Shown: positions 41,616-50,961 of the stretch, one piece after another | Position numbering within the stretch: position 1 is the first letter of the stretch | How the letters are laid out: each line of letters starts with the position of its first letter | NCBI RefSeq assembly: GCF_900459405.1 | Contig: NZ_UHFN01000007.1 | Span: 2,046,001 to 2,110,000 of the forward strand | Direction: 5' to 3' | From: Streptococcus hyointestinalis | GTDB lineage: Bacteria; Bacillota; Bacilli; Lactobacillales; Streptococcaceae | DNA: 64,000 bases | Made by a program: the position numbers and the translations under genes | The notes under the pieces: model-generated | The model's input: the letters and a program-made list of their open reading frames with translations, nothing else | Told to the model about the DNA's origin: nothing | Database searches by the model: none

Positions 41616-42000
41616 ATGCTTTCTTATCCTCACCTGTGACAAACATGGTAAAGGTTGCCTTGACGATGAGTTTGCCAGCTTGATTGGTGATGGTCGTCTC
41701 AACAATCTTAGTCGACTTGCCATTATGCAGACAACGCCCTTCAATGGTCAAACAATCCTCCAGCTGACCTGCTTTTAGGTAGTTGATACTGGATTGCAGG
41801 GTGACAGCATGACTGCCTAGCGACCTTGCTACTAGACCGCTGACTTGGTCACACAGGGTAAAGAGATAGCCACCGTGAGCATGCCCGTAGTAATTGAGCG
41901 AATGCGGCACCACCTTAGTTGTCACCACGACATGCCCCGCTTCAAACGCAAGCAACTCATAATTTTCAAAAACACGTATCTCATGCAAATAATCTGTCAT
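41614..42000 (-). CDS. PaaI-type hotdog thioesterase
   Basis: 128-residue single hotdog-domain protein. The motif YYGHAHGGYLFTLCDQVSGLVARSLG matches the PaaI/YbdB acyl-CoA thioesterases (helix with conserved Gly and Asp). ATG at 42000 preferred to the GTG directly before it. Substrate unknown. It follows leuS after a terminator, so is probably separate. Confidence 0.85.
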   Translation of the reverse strand: MTDYLHEIRVFENYELLAFEAGHVVVTTKVVPHSLNYYGHAHGGYLFTLCDQVSGLVARSLGSHAVTLQSSINYLKAGQLEDCLTIEGRCLHNGKSTKIVETTITNQAGKLIVKATFTMFVTGEDKKA

Positions 42001-42028
42001 CACAAGACCTCCTTAATTTTCTTCATGT

Positions 42029-42056
42029 AAAAAAGTTGGCAATGCCAACTTTTTGT
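42029..42056 (-). terminator. Terminator of leuS
   Basis: AAAAAGTTGGC-AAT-GCCAACTTTTT, symmetric. Confidence 0.88.
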
Positions 42057-44557
42057 TATTTCACCACGATATTGACTAGTTTATTTGGTACGGCAATAAC
42101 CTTCACTACATCCTTACCTGCAATTTCTGCTTGAATTTTGTCGTTTTCAAGCGCTACTTTTTGCAGGTCTTCACGAGAGAGGTCTTTTGCGACCATGAGT
42201 TTGGCACGGACCTTGCCCTTGATTTGGACGACGATTTCAATCTCGTCTTCGACGAGCTTGCTCTCATTCCAAGTTGGCCAAGCCACATAAGAGATAGACT
42301 CGCCTGATTTGGTCAAGACTTGCCACAGTTCTTCCGCCAAGTGCGGTGCAAATGGTGCGAGCAGTTGTACGAAGCCTTTAGCGTAGTCAGCGTAGAGGGC
42401 TTCTTCTTTATTGGCACTATTGACAAAGACCATAAGCTGAGCAATAGCGGTGTTGAACTTGAGCTGCTCGATTTGCTCAGTGACAGACTTGACGGTTTCA
42501 TTGTAAACCTTGTCAAGTTTGCCGTTATTTTCAGTAGTGATAGGCTTAGTCGTGATGAGGCGGTAAACACGGTCAAGGAACTTGCGGCTACCTTCTAGAC
42601 CTTCTTCGCTCCATGCGATAGAAGCATCCAGCGGCCCCATGAACATCTCGTAGACACGCAGAGTGTCTGCCCCGTACTGCTCAACCACATCGTCTGGATT
42701 GACCACATTTTTAAGCGACTTAGACATCTTGGCAGGCGCTTGCTCCAGCTCTTCACCAGTCTCGATATGGAAATACTTGCCATCACGCTTCTCAACCTTA
42801 TCGGTCGCAACCAGCGCTCCACGGCTATCACGGTAGCTAGTACCCAAAATCATCCCTTGGTTAAAGAGCTTTTGGAAAGGCTCCTTGGTTGGCACGACAC
42901 CGATGTCATAGAGGAACTTGTGCCAGAAGCGAGCGTAGAGCAGGTGAAGCACGGCGTGCTCCGCTCCACCGATGTAGATGTCCACTGGCAACCAAGCCTT
43001 GAGCAGATCCTCGTCAGCCAGCTTTTGGCTGTTTTTCGGATCGATATAGCGCAGGTAATACCAGCTAGAGCCTGCCCATTGTGGCATGGTGTTGGTCTCA
43101 CGGCGCCCCTTGACACCATCTTCACGAGTAACTGTCAACCAGTCTGTCAAGTTGGCAAGTGGGCTCTCACCTGTACCAGACGGCTTGATGTTATCTGTTT
43201 TTGGCAGAACCAAAGGCAATTCACTCTCTGGCACAGCCGTTGACGTGCCATCCTCCCAGTGGATAATCGGAATCGGCTCACCCCAGTAGCGTTGACGGCT
43301 AAAGAGCCAGTCACGCAGGCGATAGTTGACCTGCTTTTGACCAAAGCCTTTCTCCTCAAGGAAGGCAATCATCTTGTCAATAGCTGCTTCCTTGTCAAGT
43401 CCGTCAAGAAACTCTGAGTTGATGTGTGGACCGTCCTCGGTGTAAGCTTCCTTTTCGACATCACCACCAGCTAGAACTGGGATAATCTCAAGTCCAAAGG
43501 TCTTGGCAAACTCCCAGTCACGGGTATCGTGGGCAGGCACCGCCATGATGGCGCCTGTACCGTAGCTAGAGAGCACATAGTCGGCAATCCAAATCGGAAT
43601 CTCACGACCGTTGACAGGGTTGATGGCGTAAGCGCCAGTCCAGACACCTGTTTTTTCCTTAGCCAGGTCAGTACGAGCAAGGTCAGACTTGAGGCTGGCT
43701 TGGTGCTTGTAGTCCGCAACAGCCTCAGCCTGCTCTGATGTAGTAATAGCATCTACCAGCTCATGCTCAGGCGCAAGCACGGCATAGGTAGCACCAAAGA
43801 GCGTGTCAGGGCGAGTGGTGTAGACGGTAAAAGTCTTGTCGGTGCCAGCGACCTTGAAGTCCACATGGGCACCTGTTGACTTGCCAATCCAGTTACGCTG
43901 CATATCCTTGATAGACTCTGGCCAGTCAAGCTCGTCAAGGTCATTGAGGAGACGCTCAGCGTAGGCTGTGATTTTCAGCATCCATTGGCGCATAGGCTTA
44001 CGCACGACTGGATAGCCACCACGTTCAGAGGTGCCGTCAGGCAGCACTTCTTCGTTGGCGATAGCGGTTCCCAGCTCTTCGACCCAGTTGACCGGCACTT
44101 CTGCCTCGTAGGCAAGCCCTTTTTCGTAGAGCTTGGTGAAAATCCACTGTGTCCACTTGTAGTAGTCAGGGTCAGTAGTGTTAATCTCACGATCCCAGTC
44201 GTAAGAGAAGCCTAGAGCGTTGATTTGGCGCTTGAAGTTAGCGATATTTTCTGCGGTAAACTCCGCTGGGTCATTACCCGTATCCATAGCATACTGCTCC
44301 GCAGGCAGACCAAAAGCGTCCCAGCCCATAGGGTGAAGGACATTGTAGCCCTGCGCACGCTTATAACGGCTGAGAATATCTGTCGCTGTATATCCCTCTG
44401 GGTGCCCTACGTGAAGCCCCGCACCAGACGGATAAGGGAACATATCTAGCGCATAAAAGTTCGGTTTTGTGCTGTCTGTTCCTGTTTTGAAGGTGTGATT
44501 GTCCGCCCAAAAAGCCTGCCATTTGGGCTCGATATCTTTGTGATTGTAGTAGGTCAT
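42056..44557 (-). CDS. leuS: Leucyl-tRNA synthetase
   Basis: Class I synthetase, 833 residues from [17 protein letters not shown] at 44557. HIGH-type motif in [35 protein letters not shown] near residue 615, CP1 editing domain between. No T-box leader is visible: TATAAT lies about 30 bases before the ATG (44587-44592), leaving too little room. Confidence 0.98.
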   Translation of the reverse strand: MTYYNHKDIEPKWQAFWADNHTFKTGTDSTKPNFYALDMFPYPSGAGLHVGHPEGYTATDILSRYKRAQGYNVLHPMGWDAFGLPAEQYAMDTGNDPAEFTAENIANFKRQINALGFSYDWDREINTTDPDYYKWTQWIFTKLYEKGLAYEAEVPVNWVEELGTAIANEEVLPDGTSERGGYPVVRKPMRQWMLKITAYAERLLNDLDELDWPESIKDMQRNWIGKSTGAHVDFKVAGTDKTFTVYTTRPDTLFGATYAVLAPEHELVDAITTSEQAEAVADYKHQASLKSDLARTDLAKEKTGVWTGAYAINPVNGREIPIWIADYVLSSYGTGAIMAVPAHDTRDWEFAKTFGLEIIPVLAGGDVEKEAYTEDGPHINSEFLDGLDKEAAIDKMIAFLEEKGFGQKQVNYRLRDWLFSRQRYWGEPIPIIHWEDGTSTAVPESELPLVLPKTDNIKPSGTGESPLANLTDWLTVTREDGVKGRRETNTMPQWAGSSWYYLRYIDPKNSQKLADEDLLKAWLPVDIYIGGAEHAVLHLLYARFWHKFLYDIGVVPTKEPFQKLFNQGMILGTSYRDSRGALVATDKVEKRDGKYFHIETGEELEQAPAKMSKSLKNVVNPDDVVEQYGADTLRVYEMFMGPLDASIAWSEEGLEGSRKFLDRVYRLITTKPITTENNGKLDKVYNETVKSVTEQIEQLKFNTAIAQLMVFVNSANKEEALYADYAKGFVQLLAPFAPHLAEELWQVLTKSGESISYVAWPTWNESKLVEDEIEIVVQIKGKVRAKLMVAKDLSREDLQKVALENDKIQAEIAGKDVVKVIAVPNKLVNIVVK

Positions 44558-44662
44558 ATCTTTCTCCAAATCTTGTAGTTCTCTCTATTATACCCTTTTT
44601 TAGGGATTTTTGAAATAGCTGAGTAGAGGATAAAAGGGAGAAAATCAAGGGTAAATGTCTTT

Positions 44663-45380
44663 TTAAAAATCCGCTCTGATAACCACCTTGCCCTTGGCGT
44701 GACATTTTACAAGATAGCGAACCGCACCCTGCACTTGACAGACAGAGTAAACCTTGTCAATCAAAGGTGTCAACTGCCCACGCTCAGCCAAACTCTTGGC
44801 ATAATCCAGATAGCCGTCAGCTGACTTGAAGGCGCCAGCCACGGCGGTAAATTGTTTGGAGAAAATCCTCTTGACTAGTGCGATACTAGCTTGCTTGCTA
44901 TTTCCGACACCGACAAAAATCCCATCTGGTCTAAGCAGTTTTTGATAGACAGCCATGGGCTGACATCCGTTAATCCCCAAAATCACATCAAAGCGCTGAG
45001 AGAGCTGGGTGAAATCCTCTGTCTTATAGTCAATAACCTGCTGGCAACCCAGCTTTTTAGCATAAGCAACATTTCTCGTACTGCAAACAGCTGTTACCTT
45101 AGCCCCTTTTGCGAGCAAAATCTGCATGACATAATTGCCGACACCACCAGACGCACCGTAGACTAGGACATTTTGCCCTGCCTTGACCTGCGCTTTTCTG
45201 ACGCCAGCAAGCGCCGTATCAAATGAGATAGACACACAAGAAGCTTCTTCAAAACTCCAGCACTCAAGCATGACAGCCACTCTGTCCTTATCCATGAGGG
45301 CATACTCTGCTAATGCCCCTTTAGTCGAAAAGCCTGCTGCTTTGCCAAAGACCTTGTCACCGACTTTGACATTGTCCCCC
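44663..45380 (-). pseudogene. Zinc-free alcohol dehydrogenase/quinone reductase, 5' end lost
   Basis: The C-terminal two thirds of an NADPH-dependent MDR reductase: KVGDKVFGKAAGFSTKGALAEYALM, the Rossmann loop VLVYGASGGVGNYVMQILL, and a complete C-terminus. Homology begins at about 45380; upstream the open frame (to 45580) is merely the antisense of another gene fragment. About 65-70 N-terminal residues of the GroES-like domain, and the promoter, are missing. Probably dead. Confidence 0.82.
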
Positions 45381-45382
45381 AA

Positions 45383-45799
45383 AAGGAGTATGGCTACACC
45401 CGTCTGCCTATGATGTTCTTGCAGGACAAGGATGGCAAGCTTATCATGCAAGACTTGGACACGCCAACCTGCCACTTTGTCGAGGAGTACAAAGAAAAAC
45501 TGACCGGCAAGATGTATCCAAAAGAAATCGCCTACACTTTCCGAGATGGGGACAAAACTGCCCACTACACCATTCGACAAATCGAAGAGCTCGAGTCACG
45601 TGATGGTACAGCTGGTCTCGCCGCTCCTATCAAAGCTATGCTGAAGTTAAAAGGACTCTACCCATCCACCTCACGCAACTATGCCGAAGGCAAGCTAACG
45701 CTCTTAGACGGCGATAAAGTCACAGAGCGTCAAGGGCACATGATTTATGAGTTTGTCTACATGGGCGAGACGGTCAAGGACAAGATGGAGCACGACTAA
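45383..45799 (+). pseudogene. C-terminal fragment of an unrecognised gene
   Basis: The frame is open from about 45383 (QKEYGYTRLPMMFLQDKDGK) to 45799. It reads like the beta-rich C-terminal part of a larger protein (HFVEEYKEKLTGKMYPKEI, SRNYAEGKLTLLDGDKVTE); a lipocalin-like hydratase family is possible but not secure. No ribosome site precedes the first ATG at 45410, and conserved-looking sequence extends before it. Its 5' part is lost at the same point as that of the dehydrogenase. Confidence 0.6.
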
Positions 45800-45805
45800 G
45801 AGTAT

Positions 45806-45832
45806 AAAAAGGTTGCTTTTGCAACCTTTTTA
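45806..45832 (-). terminator. Terminator of the GH13 gene, symmetric
   Basis: AAAAAGGTTGC-TTTT-GCAACCTTTTT. Confidence 0.88.
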
Positions 45833-47473
45833 CTGTCTCTTTTCAAAAACATGATAGGCATAAGCTGGCAAGCTGAGTTCTTTGGTTAGTGTTTCACAAG
45901 AAACGTCTTGACCGAGGTCGATTTCTTGCCAGTCATTTTCTAAAATGCTATCTGGTAATTTTAGGAGGGCTGTGTGCCTGGTCAGATTTGCCATGACTAG
46001 CAGCTCTTCATCACCTAAGATACGCTGGTAAGCAAAAACAGCTGCATTGCCCTCATCAACAGGACAATAATGCCCCTCTGCTATCAGCTTGCTCTCATGT
46101 CGTAGTGCGATGAGTTTCTGGTAGAGGTAGAATGTTGAGTTCTTATCAGACAGCGCTTTTTTAACATTACGTTCAGTATAGTTGCTACTTAGCATCAGCC
46201 AAGGCTCTGCACTAGTAAAGCCCGCTTTAGGGCTGTCATCCCACTGCATAGGGCTTCTAGCATGGTCTCGTGACCAAGCACTGACCTTATCAAGCGCCTC
46301 CTGTGGCGTCAATCCCTTTTCTATATAGCTATCGTAGGCCTTGACATCACGCACCGTTACACTATCCAGCTGGCTAAGCTCCGTGAAATGAAGCCCAGAC
46401 ATGGCAATCTCCTGCCCTTGGTAGATAAACGGTGTGCCCCGCAAGAGAAAATAGGCTACAGCAAAAGCTTTACTAGCTGCCACAGACCCATCACCAAAGG
46501 ACTGGACGATACGAGGAATGTCATGATTTTCCAAATAAAGCCCGCACCAACCGCCAGGATCCATATCCTTTTGCCAGCGGTTAAGCACAGCGATAAAGTC
46601 AGGGATACTACCATGATTATCAGCATCTCTAGCATTATGCTCCCACTCAAAAATCATGGTCATATAGCCACCATCACCTGTCCAGCTGCTAGCTTCGGGA
46701 CTGCGCACACCACTTGCCTCACCGACCGTCAGAGCACCATTTGCGTCAAAAAGCGCCTTAAGCTCTGTCATGTAAGTCTTGATTCCCTCGACATTCATAA
46801 AAGGTCCCCAAGGACCATCCCCCTCCCAGTCCGTCACTTGTCTGTCATAAGCTGCCTTTTGCAGATGACTAATGGCATCCAAGCGAAAACCGTCAATGCC
46901 AAAGTCAAACCAAAACTGAATCATGTCGTAGATTGCCTGTCTGAGCTTGGGATTTTTCCAGTTGAGATCTGGCTGACTCTTGTCAAAGATATGCAGGTAA
47001 TAGCTCTGCGTCGTCTCATCGTAAGTCCAAGCCGACTCGCCCTTAAATGACTTCCAGTTATTGGGCGGGCAGTCCTCTTTGCCCTCCACCCAGTGGTAAA
47101 AGTCACGGTAGTGGTTGTCCTTAGACGAGCGTGACGCACAAAACCAAGGGTGCTTATCAGACGTGTGATTGACCACAAGGTCAAAAAGAACCTTGAGCCC
47201 AAGCGCATGCGCCTCATCCACTAGCTCACGCACATCATCAAGCGTCCCATACTCTGGATTGATGTCTTGATAATCCGAGATGTCATAGCCATTGTCCTTA
47301 TTGGGCGATTTAAAGACAGGATTGATCCAGATAAAGTCCACCCCTAGTTGTTTGAGATAAGGTAGTTTCTCAATCACTCCTTGAATGTCCCCGATACCAT
47401 CCCCATTGGTATCTAGGAAACTACGTGGGTAAATCTGATAACCCGTTGCGTATTTGTACCAGTCAGCTGTCAT
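45830..47473 (-). CDS. GH13 alpha-glucosidase
   Basis: 547-residue cytosolic glycoside hydrolase family 13 enzyme (no signal peptide). The four regions are VLFDLVVNHT (I), IDGFRLDAISH with the nucleophile Asp (II), LTVGEASG with the acid Glu (III) and LENHDIPR (IV). Oligo-1,6-glucosidase/isomaltase, dextran glucosidase and trehalose-6-phosphate hydrolase share this plan. Region II has DA after FRL rather than the DV of most isomaltases, so specificity is left open. A cre-like TTAAAGCGATTACA (47488-47501) precedes it. Confidence 0.88.
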   Translation of the reverse strand: MTADWYKYATGYQIYPRSFLDTNGDGIGDIQGVIEKLPYLKQLGVDFIWINPVFKSPNKDNGYDISDYQDINPEYGTLDDVRELVDEAHALGLKVLFDLVVNHTSDKHPWFCASRSSKDNHYRDFYHWVEGKEDCPPNNWKSFKGESAWTYDETTQSYYLHIFDKSQPDLNWKNPKLRQAIYDMIQFWFDFGIDGFRLDAISHLQKAAYDRQVTDWEGDGPWGPFMNVEGIKTYMTELKALFDANGALTVGEASGVRSPEASSWTGDGGYMTMIFEWEHNARDADNHGSIPDFIAVLNRWQKDMDPGGWCGLYLENHDIPRIVQSFGDGSVAASKAFAVAYFLLRGTPFIYQGQEIAMSGLHFTELSQLDSVTVRDVKAYDSYIEKGLTPQEALDKVSAWSRDHARSPMQWDDSPKAGFTSAEPWLMLSSNYTERNVKKALSDKNSTFYLYQKLIALRHESKLIAEGHYCPVDEGNAAVFAYQRILGDEELLVMANLTRHTALLKLPDSILENDWQEIDLGQDVSCETLTKELSLPAYAYHVFEKRQ

Positions 47474-47487
47474 CTTTTTCTCCTTTT

Positions 47488-47502
47488 TTAAAGCGATTAC
47501 AC
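47488..47502 (-). promoter_or_regulatory. Cre-like site before the GH13 gene
   Basis: TTAAAGCGATTACA (reading the plus strand) fits the CcpA core AAAGCGNTTNCA with mismatches at the edge. Suited to catabolite repression of a sugar hydrolase; weak evidence. Confidence 0.4.
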
Positions 47503-47512
47503 TATTTTCCTC

Positions 47513-47537
47513 TTAAAAAAGCCTAAACAGGCTTTTT
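47513..47537 (-). terminator. Terminator of nusG
   Basis: AAAAAGCC-TAAACA-GGCTTTTT directly after the nusG stop. Confidence 0.82.
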
Positions 47538-47538
47538 A

Positions 47539-48078
47539 TTAAAGTTCTGCAATTTGGTAGAGTTCCACTTCAGCTTGTGTTTCTGAGCCGAACATGCTAA
47601 TCATCAATTTGACCTTGTTACCATCAATCTCAACCACACGTCCTTCTTGACCAGTGAAAGCTCCATCAACGATTTGCACCACATCGCCTTCTTTGATGTT
47701 GGTATCAAAGACATCAACGGTTTGCCCCATTGAGATGAGGATAGAGCGGATTTCTTCTTCCAAGAGTGGTGTTGGTTTTGAACGGTTCCCGTGTGAGCCG
47801 ACAAATCCTGTAACGTTTGGTGTATTACGCACAACAAACCAAGCTTCATCGGTCATGACCATCTCAACTAGGACATAACCAGGAAAACGGTTTTCCTCAA
47901 CCTCTTTGACCTTACCGTTTTTTTCCACATTGACCGTTTGCGTTGGGATTTCCACACGCAAGATGTTGTCCATCATATTGTAGGTCTGCGCACGTTGGAG
48001 GAGGTTTTCTTTGACTTTATTTTCATATCCTGAGTAGGTTTGCAACACAAACCAGCCCTTATCAAAACTATCTAGCAT
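47539..48078 (-). CDS. nusG: Transcription antitermination/pausing factor NusG
   Basis: 179 residues: NGN domain (GWFVLQTYSGYENKVKENLLQRA, then NRFPGYVLVEMVMTDEAWFVVRNTPNVTGFVGS) and C-terminal KOW domain (IKEGDVVQIVDGAFTGQEGRVVEID). Downstream of rpmG-secE, but with a terminator and its own consensus promoter in between. Confidence 0.97.
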   Translation of the reverse strand: MLDSFDKGWFVLQTYSGYENKVKENLLQRAQTYNMMDNILRVEIPTQTVNVEKNGKVKEVEENRFPGYVLVEMVMTDEAWFVVRNTPNVTGFVGSHGNRSKPTPLLEEEIRSILISMGQTVDVFDTNIKEGDVVQIVDGAFTGQEGRVVEIDGNKVKLMISMFGSETQAEVELYQIAEL

Positions 48079-48131
48079 ACTGTGTCCTTTCCTTAATAAA
48101 AAAGCCTAGACGGCTCCACTTCTTTTCTTTC

Positions 48132-48160
48132 ATTATAGTAAAAGTCCCTCGTCTTGTCAA
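48132..48160 (-). promoter_or_regulatory. nusG promoter
   Basis: TTGACA (48155-48160), 17 bases, TATAAT (48132-48137): perfect consensus. In the leader, GAGCC-GTCTA-GGCT followed by T6 (about 48098-48117) looks like a short terminator ahead of the nusG ribosome site. Confidence 0.88.
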
Positions 48161-48165
48161 TGACC

Positions 48166-48195
48166 AAAAAGAACTACAGCTGATAAACTGTAGTC
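48166..48195 (-). terminator. Terminator of rpmG-secE
   Basis: ACTACAG-N8-CTGTAGT followed on the minus strand by TCTTTTT. Confidence 0.7.
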
Positions 48196-48203
48196 CCTAT
48201 TCA

Positions 48204-48383
48204 TTATCTGAAAAATTCAAGTAACTTCATCAAGCCGAGCTGTAAAAGCTTGTCAAAGATGTAGATAATCACTGCGAAAAAGGCAGTGTATTCTAAGATG
48301 GCGATGAAGTCTGTCCAACGTTGCTTACGATTTGGCCAAGTCGTATCACGCAAGACTCTAAATGTCCCTGTAATAAACTTCAC
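48204..48383 (-). CDS. secE: Preprotein translocase subunit SecE
   Basis: 59 residues, a single-span SecE as in other Firmicutes. Reads MKFITGTFRVLRDTTWPNRK, the conserved amphipathic helix with TWPNRKQ, then one membrane helix (AILEYTAFFAVIIYIFDKLL). GTG start at 48383 behind AGGAGGAGAATT. Lies 14 bases after rpmG. Confidence 0.93.
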   Translation of the reverse strand: MKFITGTFRVLRDTTWPNRKQRWTDFIAILEYTAFFAVIIYIFDKLLQLGLMKLLEFFR

Positions 48384-48397
48384 AATTCTCCTCCTAA

Positions 48398-48550
48398 CTA
48401 GCGTGTTTCCTTGTGTAGGGTGTACTGTTTACAATGTTTACAAAATTTATTAACCTCTAGTCGTGTGGGTTTTGGATTGCTGCTGACAGCAATAGAGTAA
48501 TTGCGACTGCCGCAATCAACACACGCTAGACTTGCTTTTTTCTGTACCAT
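48398..48550 (-). CDS. rpmG: Ribosomal protein L33 (Cys-containing form)
   Basis: 50 residues: [20 protein letters not shown], then ...[21 protein letters not shown]. The pair CVDC and CKHC is the zinc-binding C+ form. ATG at 48550 after a GGAGG site. First gene of rpmG-secE, and just downstream of pbp2A. Confidence 0.93.
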   Translation of the reverse strand: MVQKKASLACVDCGSRNYSIAVSSNPKPTRLEVNKFCKHCKQYTLHKETR

Positions 48551-48598
48551 AGTGCCTCCGTATGTGCTATTTTATCATGAAATGCTAGAGCTTGCAAG

Positions 48599-50884
48599 TT
48601 ATCTGAAGAAATCAACGACACTATCCCAGAGATTCTTGGCTTTCTCGCCGATATTGGCGTCTTCGACAGCTTTGGTGATAGACTCCGCAGCGTTGCTAGC
48701 TGATTCTTTGATACTGTCTATGATAGACTGAGACTGGCTGTTGTTGTCAGAGCTGGTATCGCTACTGCTATAGGTCGCAGCAATACCATTTTCAGCGTAA
48801 GCATTTTTCACATCAAACTTAGTCCCTTCGGTGTAAGGCAGGATATAAGACGCCTGCGTGCTAAATATAGTCGAGGCAGTGCCTGAGCTAGAGTCGGACA
48901 GGTAGTGGTTTTCATCGGTTTTGTTAAAGCCGAGCCACTGGCTGATGACGACGTCTGGCGTATAGCCGATAACCCACTGGTCATTAGCAAGGTCAGCGTT
49001 AAAGTCTGTCTCTGTTGTCCCTGTCTTACCTGCCAAGGTATAGCCATAGACATTGGCATTGACTGCCGTTCCGTTTGAGAATGTCCCAAGCATCATGCTG
49101 GTCATTTTGTTGGCGACAGATTGGCTGATGACACGCTTAGCGTTGTCTGTGAACTTCTTGACAACCTCTCCACTTGCTGTCTCAATACGGGTAATCAAGT
49201 GCGCCTTGTGCATGACACCGCCATTGGCAAAGGCTGAGTAGGCTTGCGCCATCTCGAGCGGATTGGTCGTGACGCCACCACCAAGGGCAACGCCCAACTC
49301 TTTTTTGGTGTTATCCATGTTCAAGCCAAACTTTTCACCGTAGGTAAAGGCTTTATTGATACCGAGCTTATTGAGCGTATAGACAGCTGGGATGTTGTAG
49401 GAGTTTGCCAGCGCCTGATACATTGGCACATCCTCACTCTCATAGTTGCCATAGTTGTGCGGCTGGTAGCCGTTAAAGTTTGTCGACTGGTTAGGCAGTT
49501 CTGTCTCAATAGACCAACCAGCAGCCACAGCAGGCGCATAAACAACTAAGGGTTTGATAGTAGAGCCTGGGCTTCTAGCAGATTGTGTCGCATAGTTGAA
49601 ACTTCTAAAGGTGACGTTTTCGGTACTATTGACACGTCCAATCAAACCACGCACACCACCCGTCTTAGGGTCAAGAGCGACACTAGCAGACTCGGCATAA
49701 GTATTGTCATAATAAGACACTGGAAAGAGACTCGTGTCCGCATAGGTCGTCTGCATGCCTGTCTGATAGTTTTGGTCAAGCTCGGTATAGATTTTATAGC
49801 CGTTGTTGACGATGTCCTTTTCAGACAGTCCATAAGTGCTGATAGCCTCATTGATAACCGCATCAAAGTAGGATGGGTATTTGTAGTCATCTGACTTGCT
49901 GACATAGGTATCACTTAGGCGATTGCCCATGCCAACTGCTGCCGCTTCTTTTGCCTGATTTTCGCTGATTTTACCAGCATCTACCATGGCATAGAGGACT
50001 GTGTTTCTTCGATTGGTCGCATTTTTGATGGAATAGTAAGGATTGTAGACCTCGGGTCCTTTCAGCATACCAGCTAACGTCGCTGCTTCATCCAGCGTCA
50101 AATTAGCTGCGCTTGTCCCAAAATACTTTTGACTAGCGTCCTCAACGCCCCACACCCCATTACCAAAGTAGGAGTTGTTGAGATACATGGTCAAGATTTC
50201 TTTCTTGCTGTACTTTTTGGTCAGCTCTAGCGCTAAAAAGAACTCTCTAGCCTTACGCTTAATGGTCTGGTCTTGGGACAGATAGGCATTTTTCGCCAGC
50301 TGCTGAGTGATAGTCGAGCCACCACCAAACCTCCCCAAGGTCACAACTGCAAGCAAAAAACGTGAGAGGTTTATCCCGTTGTTTTGGTAAAAGGTGCGGT
50401 CCTCTGTTGCGATAACAGCATTTTCCAAATCATCAGAGATGGCATCCAGCTCCACATAAGTTCCCTTTTGCCCCGAAAGACTACCTGCATACTCGCTATT
50501 TTTATCGTAGATTTGCGTGGTCGCCTTGAGCGCATTTTGCAAATCCGACACTTTAGCTGTCTTTGACAGGTAAAAGAGATAAGAGCCAGTCGCTAAAACT
50601 ACGATGGACAAGGTAATCAGCAAAATCTTTCCGATATTGTAGCGCCGCCAAAAGCGCCGGATGGGATTTTCCGGAGAGGGCACAAACTTTGAGAGCGTCT
50701 TAACCCACTTGGGGCGATTTTTTTCACTCTCTTTGCGAGCACGGCTGCGCTGGTAGACAGACTGGCGCTCAACTGGAGCCTCCTCCACCTCAGGCTCAAC
50801 GTCTTTTACCTCGTCAGCCTTTTTGTGAAACGATAATTGCTTGACCTTATCCAAGGTCTTCTTCAAAGATTCAAGTAATTTCAT
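48599..50884 (-). CDS. pbp2A: Class A penicillin-binding protein 2a
   Basis: Bifunctional peptidoglycan polymerase, 761 residues from MKLLESLKKTLDKVKQLSF. A charged cytoplasmic part of about 95 residues, one membrane helix (ILLITLSIVVLATGSYLFYL), the GT51 domain (ATEDRTFYQNNGIN, GGGSTITQQLAKN, KKEILTMYLNNSYFGNG) and the transpeptidase with SPGSTIKPLVVY (Ser-X-X-Lys), ANSYNIPA and LAGKTGTTE. A Ser-rich tail ends in a helix. The frame is open upstream to 50947 but starts at 50884. Divergent from the pseudouridine synthase gene. Confidence 0.95.
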   Translation of the reverse strand: MKLLESLKKTLDKVKQLSFHKKADEVKDVEPEVEEAPVERQSVYQRSRARKESEKNRPKWVKTLSKFVPSPENPIRRFWRRYNIGKILLITLSIVVLATGSYLFYLSKTAKVSDLQNALKATTQIYDKNSEYAGSLSGQKGTYVELDAISDDLENAVIATEDRTFYQNNGINLSRFLLAVVTLGRFGGGSTITQQLAKNAYLSQDQTIKRKAREFFLALELTKKYSKKEILTMYLNNSYFGNGVWGVEDASQKYFGTSAANLTLDEAATLAGMLKGPEVYNPYYSIKNATNRRNTVLYAMVDAGKISENQAKEAAAVGMGNRLSDTYVSKSDDYKYPSYFDAVINEAISTYGLSEKDIVNNGYKIYTELDQNYQTGMQTTYADTSLFPVSYYDNTYAESASVALDPKTGGVRGLIGRVNSTENVTFRSFNYATQSARSPGSTIKPLVVYAPAVAAGWSIETELPNQSTNFNGYQPHNYGNYESEDVPMYQALANSYNIPAVYTLNKLGINKAFTYGEKFGLNMDNTKKELGVALGGGVTTNPLEMAQAYSAFANGGVMHKAHLITRIETASGEVVKKFTDNAKRVISQSVANKMTSMMLGTFSNGTAVNANVYGYTLAGKTGTTETDFNADLANDQWVIGYTPDVVISQWLGFNKTDENHYLSDSSSGTASTIFSTQASYILPYTEGTKFDVKNAYAENGIAATYSSSDTSSDNNSQSQSIIDSIKESASNAAESITKAVEDANIGEKAKNLWDSVVDFFR

Positions 50885-50947
50885 ACAGTCATTGTACCAA
50901 AAAAAACTTAAAATCCAGCGTAAAAACCTCATTTCCACAGCCAACAT

Positions 50948-50955
50948 GGTATAAT
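50948..50955 (+). promoter_or_regulatory. Extended -10 immediately before the pseudouridine synthase start
   Basis: TGGTATAAT with TATAAT at 50950-50955. Transcription would begin at about 50962, which is the A of the ATG of MTFQV. Confidence 0.65.
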
Positions 50956-50961
50956 ATGCCT

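Noticed and set aside
44558..44662. T-box leader for leuS
   Set aside because: The -10 lies only about 30 bases before the ATG; no specifier or antiterminator sequence.
44671..45580. Full-length reductase start at 45580
   Set aside because: Residues before about 45380 are antisense to the neighbouring fragment and lack the GroES-like domain.
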